Assembly (NCBI GenBank): GCA_030536515.1
Contig: JAUNPV010000013.1
Coordinates: 1-64,000 of the forward strand
Source: Eubacteriales bacterium
Lineage (GTDB): Bacteria; Bacillota; Clostridia; Oscillospirales; Oscillospiraceae
Reading direction: 5' to 3'
DNA length: 64,000 nt
The notes beneath the pieces were generated by a model that saw only the letters and a list, made by a program, of their open reading frames with translations, ran no database searches and was not told the origin of the DNA. Shown piece by piece: positions 53,994 to 62,618 of this stretch. Position numbers and translations under genes: made by a program. Within the stretch, counting starts at the first letter, position 1, and each line of letters opens with the position of its first letter.

Positions 53994-56891
53994 ATGCAGG
54001 ACTTTATCAAATGTCTGCTGTCCCTGACCGTGGGCGGCAGCGTCCTGGCGGCGGCGCTGCTTCTGCTGGGGCGGATAAAAAAGCTGCCCAGGAGCTTCCT
54101 CTACTGGGCCTGGGTGCTGGTGCTGCTGCGGCTGGCTCTGCCCATGCCCGGTGCCCTGACGCTGAAAGCGCCCCAGCTCCCTGCGGCCCTGGTCAACACC
54201 CAGCCCGCCCCCCGGGTGCTGCTCCCGGCGGACGTGACCTGGGAGGACGCTCTGTTTCAGGCCCCTGCCCCGGCGGAAACCACCCCGGTGCGGCCCTATC
54301 TGGACGTTCAGGAAAGGCCGGACCCGCCGCAGCCGTATGTGATGAATCCCAGGACCGTTTCCGGCTGGGACGGGCTGTTTGCCCTGTGGCTGCTGGGCTT
54401 TGCCGGGTGCCTGGGCTGGGAGCTGGCGGGGTATTTCCGGTTCCGCCGCCATGTGATGAAGGCGGCAATCCCGCCGGACAGCTCGGACTTGGCCCTTTAC
54501 GCCCCCCTGGCGGGAAAGAGAGGGCCGAGGCTCATGCGGTGCGCCGCCGTGGACAGCCCTATGCTTCTGGGGGTCCTGCGCCCGGTGCTGGTGCTGCCGG
54601 ACCGGGCCTACAGCCCGGAGATTTTGCAGTGCGTCTTCCGCCACGAGCTGACCCACTACCGGCGGGGGGACATTTGGCTTAAATGGCTGGCCATGCCCAT
54701 TCTGGCGGCCCACTGGTTTAACCCCTTGACCGTCCTCATCCGCCGGGCCTTTCACCAGAGCTGCGAGCTCAGCTGCGACGAGCGGATTCTGAAAACCATG
54801 GACCACCACCAGCGGAAATGCTACGGCGAGACCCTGCTGGTGCTGGCGGCCCGGGGGGACCCGGGGAGGACCGCCCTGTCCACCAGCTTCTGCGCCGAGA
54901 AGCGGAATCTGAAAGAAAGGCTGGTGCATATTATGAATTTCGGACCCAAATCCAAGTGGATTCTTGCCATAACCGCCCTGCTGGTGGTGGCTGTGACCGC
55001 CGCCTGCCTGGCCCTGGGCCCCGCCCGGGAGAAGGCCCTGGAGGAGCCTCAGGAAACCCATGCCGCCGAGGCGGTCCAAGGTGATAACAGCTATCTCTCT
55101 CTGGGCTGGAAGGAGGTTCCTCAGGCCTACACCGGCGAACCCCTCCACGTCATTCCGGAGCTGAAGGCCTCCAAGGACAACTGGGGCGACGGCATCGGCC
55201 TGCTGCTCCTGCTGAACGGCCGGCCCCAGCCCTACAAAACTGCCGAGGATGCCACCCTGCGCTATATGCACACTTTTTCCAAACCGCTGAAGGGGTCCTG
55301 CCAGCCGGAGCTGATTATCGAGCCGGTGGCGGGCCATGAGGGCGAAACGGTGACCCTTTCGGCCTTCACCGTGAAAAATCCCCGGCGGTACACCTTTGAT
55401 GCAAGCGTCCCCTTTGACCATGCAGACGGCGCACTGGCCGCCACCGCCAAGCTGGAGCTCCAGGCGGAGCCGGCTTTGCCCCGGAGTCCCGATACCCCCA
55501 GCATGGGGGAGATTGCGGAGATTGATTTCCAGAAGCGCACCGGGGATTCCTACGGGTTCACCTTCACCCCCGGCGTCCGTCTGGGGGATACCCAGAAGTT
55601 CCAGGCCTCGGCCTCCGGCCCCGCCGGGGCGGAGCTGTGCTATGTCATCTACTTCAACAACGAGCCGGTGTTCTGCCATCCCTTCTTTGTAACCGAAGGC
55701 CGGCAGCAGACGACCATTGACACCAACCTGAACTTCCGGAACTTCCAGGGGGAGGGCATGGTTTACGCCGTCCTCTCCGGAAAGAAACCCAATGACCCCG
55801 GCGCCAGTTTCATCGACATCAGCGACACCTATTACCTCACCGTCCCCAAGGTGGACCGGGTGGTCCAGGGGGCGGATGTTCAGACCAATAAGACTGTGGC
55901 GGTTGTCTCCAACGTGGATGAATTTCTGGCGGCCATCGGCCCGGACACCATCATCGCTATGAAGGCCGGGGTCTATGACCTCACCACCGCCAGCGACTAC
56001 GGCCAGTCCGGCGGCCCGTCTCCCTACTACCTCTGGAATCCGGTTTCCGACGGCTACGGCCTGAGCATTTACAACGTGGACAACCTGTTTATCACCAGCG
56101 AGCGGACGGACAGCTGTGAGATTATCACACAGTCCAAGCGTGCCCCGGTGCTGGACTTTGTCAAATGCAATACCATCGACCTCAACTGCATCAACGCCGG
56201 GTTCGGGGACCAGGCCGCCGGAGCCACGGCCCCGGTGCTCCGGGCCAACGGATGCAAAGACTTCTTCGTTCGTGATTGCGAGTTCTACGGCGGCAGCCGG
56301 GCCCTTCAGCTGAAGGACTGCGAAACCCTCACCGTCTGCAACTCCCGGCTCCGGGACTGCTCCGACGGTGCGGCGATACTGACCTCCTGCGTGGACACCT
56401 TCCTGTATAGCAGCCCGGTCGCCGGCATCGGCGCACCGGCAAAGGCGGATTCCAACGAGGTCCCCCGGGCCCTGTATGAGGTGTACACCTCCAGCAGCTG
56501 CGCCGTGCTGGACTGCCACATGACGGACAGCATTGCCAAGAGCCTGCTGCTCACCGACGAGTCCCAGCAAATCTACTTCATGGGCAACACGGAAAGCGGC
56601 CTGGATATCCGGGACGGGGTATTCGCCAGCTGCAACGGGGCCCCCATCGTAGACGGCTGCCAGCTGCAATACGGCGAGAACACGGTCTGGATGAATGAGG
56701 AATACGGCGGCATCGACTACGTCTATTCCATCCAGGGCGACAAGCTCTACAGCGAGGACCTGGATGAGATGGATTACCGCTCCTGGCCCCTGCCCCTGTC
56801 CTTTATGAAGCCGGAATATGTGGACTACTACCAGGAAAACCAGACGGAATGGGACCGCCTGAAGGCAATCCGGGAAATGCTGAGACAATAA
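53994..56891 (+). CDS. BlaR1-type M56 membrane protease with beta-helix-like sensor domain
   Basis: The 965-residue protein has N-terminal helices (about 5-25, 36-53 and 123-142) and the zinc-protease motif HELTHYRRGD at 217-226, with Glu in SCELSCDERI. A last membrane helix follows (about 320-342), then about 620 outer residues. BlaR1 normally ends in a penicillin-binding domain with SxxK; here that fold is not seen. Instead there are immunoglobulin-like parts (about 360-620). A segment of about 300 residues of short strand repeats then recalls a right-handed parallel beta-helix, with SIYNVDNLFITS, RANGCKDFFVRDCEF, LKDCETLTVCNSRL and SSSCAVLDCHM. It likely senses a glycan or wall component and cuts BlaI. 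Length is nearly double the family norm. Confidence 0.9.
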   Translation: MQDFIKCLLSLTVGGSVLAAALLLLGRIKKLPRSFLYWAWVLVLLRLALPMPGALTLKAPQLPAALVNTQPAPRVLLPADVTWEDALFQAPAPAETTPVRPYLDVQERPDPPQPYVMNPRTVSGWDGLFALWLLGFAGCLGWELAGYFRFRRHVMKAAIPPDSSDLALYAPLAGKRGPRLMRCAAVDSPMLLGVLRPVLVLPDRAYSPEILQCVFRHELTHYRRGDIWLKWLAMPILAAHWFNPLTVLIRRAFHQSCELSCDERILKTMDHHQRKCYGETLLVLAARGDPGRTALSTSFCAEKRNLKERLVHIMNFGPKSKWILAITALLVVAVTAACLALGPAREKALEEPQETHAAEAVQGDNSYLSLGWKEVPQAYTGEPLHVIPELKASKDNWGDGIGLLLLLNGRPQPYKTAEDATLRYMHTFSKPLKGSCQPELIIEPVAGHEGETVTLSAFTVKNPRRYTFDASVPFDHADGALAATAKLELQAEPALPRSPDTPSMGEIAEIDFQKRTGDSYGFTFTPGVRLGDTQKFQASASGPAGAELCYVIYFNNEPVFCHPFFVTEGRQQTTIDTNLNFRNFQGEGMVYAVLSGKKPNDPGASFIDISDTYYLTVPKVDRVVQGADVQTNKTVAVVSNVDEFLAAIGPDTIIAMKAGVYDLTTASDYGQSGGPSPYYLWNPVSDGYGLSIYNVDNLFITSERTDSCEIITQSKRAPVLDFVKCNTIDLNCINAGFGDQAAGATAPVLRANGCKDFFVRDCEFYGGSRALQLKDCETLTVCNSRLRDCSDGAAILTSCVDTFLYSSPVAGIGAPAKADSNEVPRALYEVYTSSSCAVLDCHMTDSIAKSLLLTDESQQIYFMGNTESGLDIRDGVFASCNGAPIVDGCQLQYGENTVWMNEEYGGIDYVYSIQGDKLYSEDLDEMDYRSWPLPLSFMKPEYVDYYQENQTEWDRLKAIREMLRQ

Positions 56892-56895
56892 AAAC

Positions 56896-56924
56896 ACCCC
56901 GGGCGGAAATTCCGCCCGGGGCCT
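56896..56924 (+). terminator. Terminator after the BlaR1-type gene
   Basis: CCCCGGGCGG AAATT CCGCCCGGGG then CCTTGTG; the stem is very strong, the T-run weak. Confidence 0.75.
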
Positions 56925-56930
56925 TGTGCT

Positions 56931-57181
56931 GTAGGGCGGCCTGCCCTCAGGCCGCCGAAAAAACCTTCCCCCGGGGGGAAGGTGGCCGAGCGTAAGCGAG
57001 GTCGGATGAGGAATTCGGGCGGCAATGTCCTGTGTTGTATATTTTAGTGCTTGCTGAATCTTACATATACGACGCACGAAGGTATCCAACAACGCAGATT
57101 ACTGCCCGCATTCCTCATCCGTCAAAGTCCGCCAAAGTCGGCCTTTGCCACCTTCCCCCCGGGGGAAGGTTTTTGGTGCGG
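56931..57181. repeat. GGCGGCCTG palindrome and terminal-inverted-repeat element, copy 5
   Basis: A single GTAGGGCGGCCTG palindrome (56931-56957) stands directly before CCTTCCCCCGGGGGGAAGG (56964 on). The arms carry GGATGAGGAATTCGGGC and GCCCGCATTCCTCATCC, and the right end GGTTTTTGGTGCGG. The inner hairpins differ from other copies (GGCCGAGCGTAAGCGAGGTC). The 333-base gap holds no gene. Confidence 0.8.
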
Positions 57182-57224
57182 CAGAAGATATCAAATACAA
57201 AAAGGAACGGACAAAATCCGTTCC

Positions 57225-58112
57225 TTACAGGCTTAAAAAATTGGAATTCCCGGTGCCAAGAGTGTCGAGATTTTGCAGGTCGGCTTCTCTGACTGCAAAA
57301 GCCCCCATGGCTTCCAGCTCGTTTGCGCTCTGGCTTCCGTCGTCAAACACCGCCACGGGGCTCCACCCCCGGTCCAGGTTTTTTGTGGTGCCGTCCCAGG
57401 TGCCGCCCTGGCCAAAGGTGCACTGGGCCACGAACACCAGGGACCCCAGACAGTGGATGATGCGGTTGCGGCTCAGGGCCCGCTGGGCGGAGAAGGGGGC
57501 GTCGCAGTCCTCCTCGCTGACAAACAGCAGGTTTTTGGAGGGGATTTTCGTGGAAAGCTCGTCGGCCACCACGCTGATGACCCGGCCTCCCGCCGCCAGA
57601 CAGGCATCCTGGGCGGCCCGGTCGGCCCCCCGGGCGTTGCCGGACACCAGGGTCAGCCCCTGACGGGCGGCCTCCAACCCCACGGCCCGGGCAAAGTCCC
57701 GGTTGGCGGGCTGGAGGTCCCGGCTGCCCACCAGGGCAACGGTGGGGCTGTCCAGCAGGGAACAGTCCCCGCTGGTCCACAGGCAGCCGGGGGCATCCTC
57801 GCCCAGCCGCCGCCGGAGCAGGGGCGGGTAGTGGGCATCCGCCCGGGTGACGGGGGTCATGCCCCGGTTTTTTTGCAGATAATGGTCCAGCACATCCTCC
57901 TGGCTTAAAAGAAGCAGGATTTGGGCCGCCGCACCGGGGCCGTAGCCCAGGGCCAGCAGGTCCCGTTCATTCAGCTCCCGGTCCTCCCCGGGCCGGTCCC
58001 AGGTCTGGACCCGCCGGGCCAGCAGCCGCAGCTGGGCGGTGGTCAGAGGCCTTCGCTGGGGGTCCCCCAGGTGGCTGCACAGCAGCAGAAAGCCCCGCTG
58101 GGCCCCGGTCAA
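57225..58112 (-). CDS. dprA: DNA-processing protein DprA-like
   Basis: The 295-residue protein has an N-terminal helical part, HYPPLLRRRLGEDAPGCLW and the Rossmann core VALVGSRDLQPANRDFARAV then LTLVSGNARGADRAAQDACL. Later NRIIHCLGSLVFVAQC carries the end of the fold. DprA loads RecA on single-stranded DNA taken up in competence and also guards incoming plasmids. I chose TTG 58112, whose last bases overlap the helicase stop (TTGA) and which follows AGAGGCGG. No upstream ATG avoids the helicase gene. No other competence genes are near. Confidence 0.85.
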   Translation of the reverse strand: MTGAQRGFLLLCSHLGDPQRRPLTTAQLRLLARRVQTWDRPGEDRELNERDLLALGYGPGAAAQILLLLSQEDVLDHYLQKNRGMTPVTRADAHYPPLLRRRLGEDAPGCLWTSGDCSLLDSPTVALVGSRDLQPANRDFARAVGLEAARQGLTLVSGNARGADRAAQDACLAAGGRVISVVADELSTKIPSKNLLFVSEEDCDAPFSAQRALSRNRIIHCLGSLVFVAQCTFGQGGTWDGTTKNLDRGWSPVAVFDDGSQSANELEAMGAFAVREADLQNLDTLGTGNSNFLSL

Positions 58113-59290
58113 CGGAACCGCCTCTTGGGGGCGGGAGGGGCCTTGACAACCTCCTCGGTGAGGCTGCCGTCGTCGGCCATGACCATGGATTTGATTTGAA
58201 AATCGCAGAATTTGGCAATTTCGTCCAGCTTGGCCTTTTCGGGGAAGTTGCCGATGATGCTCCAGGCCTGGCCCTTGCGCTTGGCCCGGCCGGTGCGGCC
58301 GATGCGGTGGACGTAGTATTCGTTTTCCTCGGGCACGTCGTAGTTGATGACGCAGTCCACGTCGTCCACGTCGATGCCCCGGGAGGCCACGTCCGTGGCG
58401 ATGAGCACCGCCAGCTTTCCGTCCCGGTAGCGCTGCATGGTCTTTTCCCGCTGAATCTGGCGGATGTCGCCGTGGATGCAGTCGCAGTCCAGGCCCGCCC
58501 GCTGGAATTCGTCGGACAGCCGCTGGCACATATGCTTGGTGTTGCAGAAAATCATCACCCGCTCAAAGCCCTGGGATTTGATGAGCTTCAGAGTTTTCTC
58601 CGCCTTTTCCAGAGGGGTGCAGGTGATGGCGTACTGGGCGATATCCGGCCGGTCCTCCTGCTTGGGCTCCACGGTAATCTCCACCTCGTCCCGCTGGTAC
58701 ATCCAGGACACGGTCATCACCTCCTGGGAGATGGTGGCGGAGAACAGGCCCAGATTCCGGCGGTTTTTCACCTTGTCGATGATGCGGGTTACGTCCTTGA
58801 AAAAGCCCATGTCCAGCATCCGGTCGGCCTCGTCCAGCACTACGGTCTGAATTTTGTCCAGGCGGATGGTCTTGCGGTTGTAGTGGTCCATGAGCCGGCC
58901 GGGGGTGGCCACCACAATCTGGGGCCTGCGCTCCAGCTGCTTGATCTGGCCGCCGATGCCGGCGCCGCCGTAGAGCACCGCCACCCGGATGCCCTCAAAA
59001 TAGGTCAGCAGCCCCCGCAGCTCGTCGCCAATCTGAATGGCCAGCTCCCGGGTGGGGGCCAGAATCAGCCCCTGGACATCCTGACAGCCGGGGTCCACGT
59101 GCTCAATCATGGGAATGCCAAAGGCGAAGGTCTTGCCGGTGCCGGTGGGGGCCTTGGCGATGACGTCCTTCCACTGCATGAACTCCGGAATGGCCTGGGC
59201 CTGGATGGTGGTGGGGTAGCCGTAGCCCTTGGCCTCCAGGGCTTTCAGCATAGCCCCGGACAGCCCGAGGCTTTCAAAAGTGATTTCCAT
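58109..59290 (-). CDS. DEAD-box RNA helicase
   Basis: The 393-residue enzyme has the Q motif, Walker A APTGTGKT (about residues 45-52), PTRELAIQI, TPGRL, VLDEADRML (DEAD box), SATIS, and RGIDVDDVDCVINYDVP plus HRIGRTGRAKRKG in the second domain. It lacks a long C-terminal extension and ends soon after the core, so it is a minimal helicase for RNA unwinding in translation or RNA decay. It is translationally coupled with dprA by a 4-base overlap. Confidence 0.96.
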   Translation of the reverse strand: MEITFESLGLSGAMLKALEAKGYGYPTTIQAQAIPEFMQWKDVIAKAPTGTGKTFAFGIPMIEHVDPGCQDVQGLILAPTRELAIQIGDELRGLLTYFEGIRVAVLYGGAGIGGQIKQLERRPQIVVATPGRLMDHYNRKTIRLDKIQTVVLDEADRMLDMGFFKDVTRIIDKVKNRRNLGLFSATISQEVMTVSWMYQRDEVEITVEPKQEDRPDIAQYAITCTPLEKAEKTLKLIKSQGFERVMIFCNTKHMCQRLSDEFQRAGLDCDCIHGDIRQIQREKTMQRYRDGKLAVLIATDVASRGIDVDDVDCVINYDVPEENEYYVHRIGRTGRAKRKGQAWSIIGNFPEKAKLDEIAKFCDFQIKSMVMADDGSLTEEVVKAPPAPKRRFR

Positions 59291-59392
59291 AACTATTTCT
59301 TTCCTTTGTCTGAATTCATTCCGATATTATACCATAATGCCGTGAAATTTGCAACTGTGGAATGAAGAAACAATGTGATGGCACGAATAAAG

Positions 59393-59642
59393 CCTTCCCC
59401 CGCGCCCAATACCTTCCCCCGGGGGGAAGGTGGCACGGCGAAGCCGTGACGGATGAGGAATGCGGGAGGCAAGGCTGGATGTCGGAAACCTGCGTGCCTG
59501 CTGAAAGGTAAACAATACCCAACAGCAAGCACGAACCGATACAACAGTTAAGATTTCCGCCCGCATTCCTCATCCGCCCCAGTGTGCGCACTGGGGCACC
59601 TTCCCCCCGGGGGAAGGTATTGGGGGTGCGGGGAAGGTATTG
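59393..59642. repeat. Terminal-inverted-repeat element, copy 6
   Basis: CCTTCCCCCGCGCCCAATAC and the right TATTGGGGGTGCGGGGAAGG bound a copy. The left inner hairpin is GGCACGGC/GCCGTG and the right one GCCCCAGT/ACTGGGGC, reversed relative to copies 2 and 3. The core GCACGAACCGATACAACAGT matches copy 4. It fills most of the 438-base gap before tmk. Confidence 0.85.
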
Positions 59643-59657
59643 GGAAAACATTTTACA

Positions 59658-59686
59658 TTTACAAAACGACTTTTCTGTGGTATATT
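59658..59686 (+). promoter_or_regulatory. Promoter of the tmk operon
   Basis: TTTACA (59658-59663), 17 bases, TATATT (59681-59686). Confidence 0.55.
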
Positions 59687-59728
59687 GTATTCTATGATAT
59701 TATGTCCAAGCTGTAAGGAGATAGGAAA

Positions 59729-60403
59729 ATGGGCAAACTGATTGTGATTGAGGGGACGGACGGCTCCGGCAAGTCCACCCAGTTCAGGCGCTTGACAGAC
59801 CGGCTGGAGGCCCAGGGATGCAGCTTTCAGCGGCTGATTTTTCCCCAGTATTCCGAGCCCAGCTCGGCGCTGATTCGGATGTACCTGGGAGGCGAGTTTG
59901 GCAGCAGCCCCTCGGATGTCAACGCCTACGCCGCCTCCGCCTTCTATGCGGTGGACCGGTATGCATCCTTCAAAAAGGTCTGGGGAGAGTGGTATGAAAA
60001 GGGCGGCCTCATCGTGTCCGACCGGTACACCACCTCCAACGCCGTCCACCAGGCCTCCAAGGAGCCGGAGGAGAAGCAGAGGGCCTTTCTCAAATGGCTC
60101 TACGACTTTGAATACGACAAGCTGGGCCTGCCCAGGCCCGACCTGGTAATCTACCTGGATGTGCCCACGGACTTTACCGAGGCCATGATGCGCCGCCGGG
60201 AGCAGGACACACACACCAGCGCCGACATCCACGAGCAGGACATGGCATACCTCGCCACCTGCCGCCGGATGGGCCGGGCCGCCGCCGCCTACTACGGCTG
60301 GACGGTCATCGACTGCGTCAAAAACGGGGCCATGCGCTCCGTGGAGGATATACACGAGGAAATCTACCGCCATGTGGCGGCCTGTTTGGAGGAAACAAAA
60401 TGA
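59729..60403 (+). CDS. tmk: Thymidylate kinase
   Basis: The 224-residue kinase phosphorylates dTMP to dTDP. It has P-loop EGTDGSGKST (about residues 8-17), the DRY-type motif VSDRYTTSNAVHQ, PDLVIYLDVP and LID-region MRRREQDTHTSADIHE. This is the larger clostridial form. AAGGAGATAGG precedes ATG. Its stop overlaps the next gene (ATGA). The operon continues with DJ-1, mltG and U32 genes. Confidence 0.96.
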   Translation: MGKLIVIEGTDGSGKSTQFRRLTDRLEAQGCSFQRLIFPQYSEPSSALIRMYLGGEFGSSPSDVNAYAASAFYAVDRYASFKKVWGEWYEKGGLIVSDRYTTSNAVHQASKEPEEKQRAFLKWLYDFEYDKLGLPRPDLVIYLDVPTDFTEAMMRRREQDTHTSADIHEQDMAYLATCRRMGRAAAAYYGWTVIDCVKNGAMRSVEDIHEEIYRHVAACLEETK

Positions 60404-60939
60404 TTTATATGCTGCTTGGAACCGGCTTTGAGGAAACCGAGGCCGTGGCCCCCCTGGACCTGCTGCGCCGGGCCGGACTGGATGTAAAGACAGTTGGCAT
60501 CAACGGAAAAACCGTCTACGGCAGCCACAAAATCGGTATTGAGGCAGATATTCTGCTGAAGGACGTGGACGAAGGGAACCTGGACATGGTGATTCTGCCC
60601 GGCGGCCTGGGCGGCGTGGCTTCTATCAAGGCAAGCCCCGAGGCCCTGACCTTGGTGAAAAACGCCTGGAAGGCGGGGAAGTATGTGGCCGCCATCTGCG
60701 CCGCCCCCACCATCCTGGCGATGCTGGGCATTGCGGAGGGCAGAAGGGCCACCTGCTACCCCGGCTGTGAGGAAAGCATGGCGGGAGCCGTCATGGTAAA
60801 CGCCGCCGCCGTCACCGACGGGAAGCTCATCACCGGCACCTCTGCCGGCTGCGCCGTGCCCTTCGGCCTGGCGCTGATTACGGCGCTGAAGGGGCCGGAG
60901 GCCGCCCGGGCTGTGGAAGCGCAAATTGTCATCCGCTGA
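60400..60939 (+). CDS. DJ-1/PfpI family protein
   Basis: The 179-residue protein has the class-I glutamine-amidotransferase-like fold with the nucleophile Cys in VAAICAAPTIL (about residue 105), Glu in GFEETEA (about 15) and VILPGG. DJ-1 family members act as deglycases, chaperones or redox sensors; YajL/ThiJ-like is the closest description. Start overlaps the tmk stop by 4 bases, so expression is coupled. Confidence 0.92.
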   Translation: MIYMLLGTGFEETEAVAPLDLLRRAGLDVKTVGINGKTVYGSHKIGIEADILLKDVDEGNLDMVILPGGLGGVASIKASPEALTLVKNAWKAGKYVAAICAAPTILAMLGIAEGRRATCYPGCEESMAGAVMVNAAAVTDGKLITGTSAGCAVPFGLALITALKGPEAARAVEAQIVIR

Positions 60940-60952
60940 CAGGAGGAACACT

Positions 60953-61150
60953 ATGGATTTGAAAGATTACCCTCAGGACGAAAACGAAATGCTCCCTCTG
61001 GAGCTGGAATTCGTCCCTGAGGACCAGCAGCCCCCGGCCCAGGAGCCTATCCCGGAGGACATCCCCGCCCTGGAGCAGACTGCCCCGGAGGAGGAAGTGA
61101 CTGCTTCTGAGGAAGAGCCTGCCGCTGAGGAGGTGAGTGTCTGTTCTTAG
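60953..61150 (+). pseudogene. Acidic N-terminal part of mltG, ended by in-frame TAG
   Basis: ATG 60953 has an excellent ribosome site (AGGAGG, 7 bases). The 65 codons are Glu/Pro/Ala-rich, and the last before the stop read EEVSVCS. The TAG at 61148-61150 is in the same frame as mltG. The 55 sense codons after the TAG continue the same acidic repeat style without another stop. This is best read as the interrupted beginning of the mltG gene. Sequencing error, polymorphism or a recent nonsense mutation are possible; RACo and the phosphatase gene use TAG as a normal stop. Confidence 0.7.
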
Positions 61151-61315
61151 GAGGGTGCCGCTGAGGAGGGGCCTGTTGCTGCGGAGGAGCCTGCCGCCGT
61201 TGAGGAGGAGCCTGCCGTTGCGGAAGCCCCCGCTCCTGCGGAGGAGCCCCCTGCCCAGGAGGCGCCTGCCTTCCCCCAGGAGACCGTCCCGCCGGAGGAC
61301 GACATCCTCCGGGAG

Positions 61316-62617
61316 GTGGAGTCCCTGCTGGCACCCAAGCCGGAGCCGCCGGTCCAGGAGGACAGCACCCCCGACCAGGAATACCGGGACAACGGCCCGG
61401 AGTTCGACGAAATCATGAACGCCCCGCCGCCGGAGCGGAAGGTCCCCTCCCGCAAGCGCCCCGCCCGGAAGGGCCGCCCCAAGAAAACCACCGGCGAGGG
61501 CCTGTGGGGCATCCCCAACATTTTAGTAACGGTGGTGTGGCTGGCTCTGATTGTGGCCATCGGCGTCACCGCAGGGCGGATGATGTGGGTCTGTGCCGCC
61601 GACGTGCTGGCTTTTGGCCGGGAGGACAAGGCGGTCACCGTCACCGTCTACGAAACGGACACCATGGACGACATTGTGGACAAGCTCTACGATGCGGGCC
61701 TGATTCGCTACAAGAGCCTGTTCAGCTTCTACGCCAAGTTCGCCCATGCCGAGGAAAAAATCCAGCCCGGCTTCCATGACCTGAACACCAAGTACGACTA
61801 CCACGCCCTGGTGAACTTCATGGGACCCAGATCCAGCCGGACCGTTATCAAGCTGATGATTCCCGAGGGCTACACCAGCGCTCAGATTTTCGCCCTGCTG
61901 GAGGAAAACAAGGTCTGCACCGCCGTGGACATTGCCTCCTATGCGGCCACCGGGGAGCTGGACGATTACTGGTTCCTGGCGGACGTGGAGCGGGGCAGCT
62001 CCAATTCCCTGGAGGGCTTCCTGTTCCCGGATACCTACGAGTTCTACCAAAACGACACCCCCCGGAACATTCTGCAAAAAATGCTGAACAACTTCGATAA
62101 CCGCTTCGACGAGGAGATGATTGGAAAAATCGACAGCCTCAACGCCTACCTGGCGGACCTGATGCGCCGCAACGGCCGGGACGAGAGCTATATCGAAGAG
62201 CACCGCTTCACCGTCCGGGAGGTGGCCATCGTGGCCTCCATGATTGAAAAGGAGACCGCCCACTCCGGCGAAAGCCCCATCATCGCCTCCGTCATCTACA
62301 ACCGTCTGTTCAACTGGGGCGACACCCCGGCCTATCTGAACATCGATGCCGCCATTGTCTATGCTCTGGGAGGCAAGACGGACCTGACCCGGGAGGATTT
62401 GCAGGTGGAAAGCCCCTACAACACTTACCTGAACACGGGCTTGACCCCCACCCCCATTGCAAACCCGGGCCTCACCAGCCTGAAGGCGGCTTTGGAGCCG
62501 GAGTCCACCGACTACTACTTCTACGTGCTGAATCCTGCCGAGGGCAGCCACCAGTTCGCCACCACCCGGGAGGAGCACGAGGCCAACGTGGCAAGATTCA
62601 ATTCGGCGGAGGGCTAA
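61316..62617 (+). CDS. mltG: Endolytic transglycosylase MltG
   Basis: The 433-residue form begins at GTG 61316, right behind GGGAGG without spacing; the natural start is probably 60953, now cut off by the TAG. A basic stretch (RKRPARKGRPKK) precedes a membrane helix (about residues 69-92). A LysM-like part follows (VTVYETDTMDDIVDKLYDAG), then the YceG core FTVREVAIVASMIEKET (catalytic Glu) with IASVIYNRLF and SPYNTYLNTGLTPTPIANPG. MltG cuts nascent peptidoglycan at the membrane and limits glycan length. Everything needed for activity lies after the TAG; only the cytosolic acidic tail is lost. Confidence 0.9.
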   Translation: MESLLAPKPEPPVQEDSTPDQEYRDNGPEFDEIMNAPPPERKVPSRKRPARKGRPKKTTGEGLWGIPNILVTVVWLALIVAIGVTAGRMMWVCAADVLAFGREDKAVTVTVYETDTMDDIVDKLYDAGLIRYKSLFSFYAKFAHAEEKIQPGFHDLNTKYDYHALVNFMGPRSSRTVIKLMIPEGYTSAQIFALLEENKVCTAVDIASYAATGELDDYWFLADVERGSSNSLEGFLFPDTYEFYQNDTPRNILQKMLNNFDNRFDEEMIGKIDSLNAYLADLMRRNGRDESYIEEHRFTVREVAIVASMIEKETAHSGESPIIASVIYNRLFNWGDTPAYLNIDAAIVYALGGKTDLTREDLQVESPYNTYLNTGLTPTPIANPGLTSLKAALEPESTDYYFYVLNPAEGSHQFATTREEHEANVARFNSAEG

Positions 62618-62618
62618 C

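Noticed and set aside
61148-61150. TAG in mltG as a pyrrolysine or recoded codon, tempting because methyl-transfer genes are nearby
   Set aside because: The methyltransferases here are UroD-like, not MtmB/MttB-like. No pyl genes are seen, and TAG ends ordinary genes such as RACo (42191-42193) and the PHP phosphatase.
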